Below, one piece after another: positions 60,916 through 64,000 of a stretch of 64,000 bases of DNA. This stretch comes from Tritrichomonas musculus. Its lineage: Eukaryota; Parabasalia; Tritrichomonadida; Tritrichomonadidae. A program made the translations under genes and the position numbers. Every line of letters begins with the position of its first letter. Position 1 is the stretch's first letter. A model generated the notes under the pieces. It saw only the letters and a list, made by a program, of their open reading frames with translations. It ran no database searches and was not told the DNA's origin. The stretch covers positions 620,001 through 684,000 of the forward strand of contig JAPFFF010000058.1 of NCBI GenBank assembly GCA_039105265.1. Reading direction: 5' to 3'.

Positions 60916-63900
60916 CTCCTCCCGTGTGGATTGTTTGTTTATTAAAAACCATTAGAGTAAGAAAGCACGTAATCGTGCATAAAAGAAGCGTGAGTGATGG
61001 CTCACTCACAGTTAGAAGTCGATGAAGAATCTGAAAAATCTGAAACATCATTAAGAATCATTCCCTCTGAATTGGCTTTTCTCCAATAAGGAACAGAACC
61101 TGAGTTAACAAGGACATCGTTGTCACTATCTGAGGAATCATCAGTAGAGGTTTTCGAAAAAGAACTATCAATAATAGGAGTAGAATGGTTACTGTCATCA
61201 TTGATAAGTTGGTCCCAAGTATTATCATCAATGGAATTCATAGAACAATTCTGATAATCGGATTGAGATTGGATATCAGAAGAGGAAAGTTGATCATCAG
61301 AGTTTACTGAATTATCAGAATTAACTGAGATGTCGGTAGAGTTATGAGTTTGGTTGTTGGAAACAACAATGTTGTTGTGTGCAGGAGGATACCAATGATA
61401 AGCAATGAACATCGATTCGCGTAAAGATGTGATAACCATTTGCTTTGCTATTTTCTTCCAGTCTGCTTCCGTACCAGTAATTCTTTTCAACTCATCTAAC
61501 GTTTCACTGGGAATAGCACCAAGAGAAGATACAACGATTACAAAGAAATCAACATCGCAATTGAATTGAACTTTACAATCTTCGATGAGTGATTTGTATT
61601 TGTTCAACTTCTGTTGTCTTCTAAGATTGAGAGTTGAAATTGTACCATGTTCATCATCGTCAGTCAACATTCCATAAGGAATCGTAATTTCAACGATGTG
61701 CAATTTGTCATTCTTCCACCAGAAAAGATCTGGTTTGAGATCAGCATTCTCACCTTCAAGTCGTCCGCCGTCGCGGCTCCGAACGACCTGATTAGAATGG
61801 ACTATGGCACGTTTATGATCAGTAATGTATTTATTGATAATAAGAGCAATAGCATCGTGTCTTTTAGTAAATTCGTGTTTTCTATAAGAGCAACCATTTA
61901 GCAAATGGTGAATGGTTTCGATCTGTCCACAACATTTACAATTGCCGTCATCTTGTCTATGAGTTTGTCTTCTTTTCATACTGCCTGTAAAGAGAGAACC
62001 AAGTCTGGCTTTAAATGAAAAATTAACAATAGAATCAGCAGCATTAACTCTTTGAGAAATGTAGAAATTGCTAATAGGAGAATTCTTCAGTGTTTCGAAA
62101 GTATGTCCTTTTAATCTATTCTTAAGAAGTGAAGATAAGTGTCTCTTTTGAATCACTTTCATGATTAACTTCATAACTTTCATGTAATTAATTTTGATTT
62201 CAGTTTGCTCGTCATCAGTATTCAAAGGTTTAATTGAAAAACCGGTATCGTCATGATTCATTTGAAGATTGAGATCGTGCAAGGCTTTAACAGTGCGTGA
62301 AAGAAGGTTCGAAGTTCCGCACCGATTGTTGCCTTTAATTGCACCAAATTCGGTCACGGGCACATGCAAAAAAGGTGAATCATCAATGACATCAGCATCA
62401 CGAAATTGCATTTCATCATTGTCTGAAGCAGTGATGAAGTGCTTGACGTTTTTGTCCTTAGATTCGTGCATTCCCATATATAAGCGAATTGTAAGTGCTT
62501 TATGTCGTTCAGACAAGCATTGTAAGTTTAAACCACCATCATGTTTGGAAGAATAAAACCAATCCGTTGGAACACCAGCTATACCGATTTTTTTTGAGAT
62601 GCGTCCTCGTATGAATTCATCTAATTCATTGAGTTTGGTCGTAGAAACTGCGTTGATCATCAATTCATAGTCCAATTGAGGGAGTATGAACTTTTTGATA
62701 GCATCTACTGATTGCATCGTCCTCAGGGCACTAGATGTGATTTTGCTCACATCTCTTTTGAGGTCAAGGATTTTTTGAAAGATGTGATGTTTTCTTCGAG
62801 AGAGTTTAGCCGCTAGAGGTAAACCCAAGTAGTGTAAAGAACCTTGAATGCTGATATTTTTAACAGATTCCCCGTTAATTGAAAAGTGATTCTGCATTGA
62901 AGCTCGAGTTCTGTTGTCCATTGTGAATGCAAATGAAGCACACTTGTTCACATTAATTTTCATGTTGCCTGCATATTTACAAAACGATTGAACGACATCG
63001 ATGAGATTATTCATGCCCATTTCTGAATCAGAAAAGAGAACAATGTCGTCAGCATAAGCCTGGACAGAAGTAGATCTGTCATACCAGTGATAACCCTCAT
63101 CTTGTGCAAGGTCATTTAATTTGGCCAATAACGGTTCTATTCCAACATTGAACAATGTAGGGCTAAGTGGGCAACCCTGTTTGACCCCTTTGGCAAATTC
63201 AATTTCATCACTAATGCGTCCATTAGAGACGATTCTGGTGGAAGCGTTTTTATAAGATGCAAGAATGCTCTTGACAAAAAGTTTGTCAAAACCGAGGTCC
63301 AGAAGGTTCTTCTTAAAGAGTTCATGTGGGATTGACCCAAAGGCATCCTTGAAATCTATCGTCAAAATGTAAAGATTCTTCTGATGTCGAGCTGCATGAT
63401 GAATCATCTCATCAGCGGTAACGATATGCTCTGCGGCACCAGAAGGAATTTTCATAAAACCTTTCTGTTGGCAATTAATGAATCTCCTGCATTCATTTAA
63501 AGTTTGGAGAGTGCGTGAGATATGGCACATTATAATTCTGTATAGAGTGGATGTTATGGTGATCGGTCTCCAAGATCTAGTGTTGTTGACTTCACCTTTC
63601 TTGTATAGCATTATCGTTTTACAGGATTTAAGAATGGACGGGAAACTACCAGTTGATAACATTACATTCAGAGTCGTTTTGACAATGCGCGTTGAAACAT
63701 CATTGCCTAGCTTCCAGATGGAATTACAAATACCATCACAGCCAACCGCAGAAAGGTTAGATCTACTTTTGATCGAATCTTTAATGGATTTATCCGACAT
63801 GAGAAGCTCAGTGAAATACGAGTTGTCTTCATCTGAAAGAATATGATCAAGTGTGAATTTTTGGCGAGGTTCGAAGTCCGCGACCTCACTCCAAGCCTTG

Positions 63901-64000
63901 CCATAGTCTTCCACAAAACTTTCGACTGGAACGGTGCATTCAGGGGTATCACTGTTAAGAATGAACCAATCGAGAGTTTTTTTGGAGTCTTCTTGATAAG
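60916..64000 (-). mobile_element. Family B non-LTR retrotransposon, copy B3 (3' part; runs off the window)
   Basis: The 3' UTR, stop-containing hairpin (60990-61009) and the C-terminal part of the ORF are present. The 5' part is beyond the right edge. Confidence 0.9.
61002..64000 (-). CDS. Family B polyprotein, RT and RLE part (partial, copy B3)
   Basis: Open to the window edge. By alignment to B2 it covers about residues 1364-2362: the whole RT with YADD, the CCHC knuckle, the KPD...E endonuclease and the acidic tail, ending at the TGA in the hairpin. It matches B1 and B2 over this range. Confidence 0.9.
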   Translation of the reverse strand, partial: YQEDSKKTLDWFILNSDTPECTVPVESFVEDYGKAWSEVADFEPRQKFTLDHILSDEDNSYFTELLMSDKSIKDSIKSRSNLSAVGCDGICNSIWKLGNDVSTRIVKTTLNVMLSTGSFPSILKSCKTIMLYKKGEVNNTRSWRPITITSTLYRIIMCHISRTLQTLNECRRFINCQQKGFMKIPSGAAEHIVTADEMIHHAARHQKNLYILTIDFKDAFGSIPHELFKKNLLDLGFDKLFVKSILASYKNASTRIVSNGRISDEIEFAKGVKQGCPLSPTLFNVGIEPLLAKLNDLAQDEGYHWYDRSTSVQAYADDIVLFSDSEMGMNNLIDVVQSFCKYAGNMKINVNKCASFAFTMDNRTRASMQNHFSINGESVKNISIQGSLHYLGLPLAAKLSRRKHHIFQKILDLKRDVSKITSSALRTMQSVDAIKKFILPQLDYELMINAVSTTKLNELDEFIRGRISKKIGIAGVPTDWFYSSKHDGGLNLQCLSERHKALTIRLYMGMHESKDKNVKHFITASDNDEMQFRDADVIDDSPFLHVPVTEFGAIKGNNRCGTSNLLSRTVKALHDLNLQMNHDDTGFSIKPLNTDDEQTEIKINYMKVMKLIMKVIQKRHLSSLLKNRLKGHTFETLKNSPISNFYISQRVNAADSIVNFSFKARLGSLFTGSMKRRQTHRQDDGNCKCCGQIETIHHLLNGCSYRKHEFTKRHDAIALIINKYITDHKRAIVHSNQVVRSRDGGRLEGENADLKPDLFWWKNDKLHIVEITIPYGMLTDDDEHGTISTLNLRRQQKLNKYKSLIEDCKVQFNCDVDFFVIVVSSLGAIPSETLDELKRITGTEADWKKIAKQMVITSLRESMFIAYHWYPPAHNNIVVSNNQTHNSTDISVNSDNSVNSDDQLSSSDIQSQSDYQNCSMNSIDDNTWDQLINDDSNHSTPIIDSSFSKTSTDDSSDSDNDVLVNSGSVPYWRKANSEGMILNDVSDFSDSSSTSNCE

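Larger units (their letters stand above)
49957..64000. repeat. Higher-order repeat unit 3 (N-N-N-N-A-B..., partial)
   Basis: Block N5-N8, A3, B3 and onward past the edge. It has four N copies instead of two. Confidence 0.9.

Overview
The window is one uninterrupted head-to-tail array of non-LTR retrotransposons, all coding on the minus strand. I see no host gene, RNA gene, or unrelated spacer DNA. The organism is a eukaryote: the proteins are LINE-type polymerases with C2H2 zinc fingers, an FADD/YADD-class reverse transcriptase (RT), a CCHC knuckle and a restriction-like endonuclease (RLE). This is the general plan of the R2/NeSL/CRE-like RLE elements. TAG, TGA and TAA all act as stops, so the code is standard. 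I cannot name the species. The 2,172-2,362 residue proteins are about twice the usual R2 length.

Seventeen element copies meet at sixteen junctions, and every junction carries the same 14-mer (sense strand CCACACGGGAGGAG) followed by a run of 9-11 T. There are four element types. Family A is 6,667 bp with one 2,172-aa ORF. Family B is 7,201 bp with one 2,362-aa ORF. Family C is about 7 kb with a 301-aa ORF1 and a polymerase ORF2 in the -1 frame. Element N is 1,073 bp, has no polymerase, and shares only the 3' terminal module. Left to right the order is: C1 (partial, 1-3900), N1-N2 (3901-6046), A1 (6047-12713), B1 (12714-19914), C2 (19915-26876), N3-N4 (26877-29022), A2 (29023-35689), B2 (35690-42890), C3 (42891-49956), N5-N8 (49957-54248), A3 (54249-60915), B3 (60916-64000, partial). 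The whole is a higher-order repeat of about 23 kb (N-N-A-B-C). Units differ by the number of N copies (2, 2, 4) and of 54-bp coding repeats in C (14, 13, 15).

Each protein reads, from the N-terminus: a low-complexity head; a conserved unrecognised domain; a tandem array of 18-aa repeats; an acidic Ser-rich stretch; three C2H2 zinc fingers; a basic patch; RT; CCHC knuckle; RLE; and an acidic tail. Leaders are only 21-26 nt, so the promoter must lie inside the element or in the 3' region of the neighbour upstream. My reading, which is inference, is a self-targeting and possibly telomeric or subtelomeric family. In it A, B and perhaps C supply the enzyme, N is a non-autonomous passenger, and DNA-level recombination has amplified the 23-kb block. 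Families A and C share a nearly identical 3.8-kb 3' half but have divergent 5' halves, which shows recombination or template switching. The near-identity of the units also makes assembly error a live concern for copy numbers.
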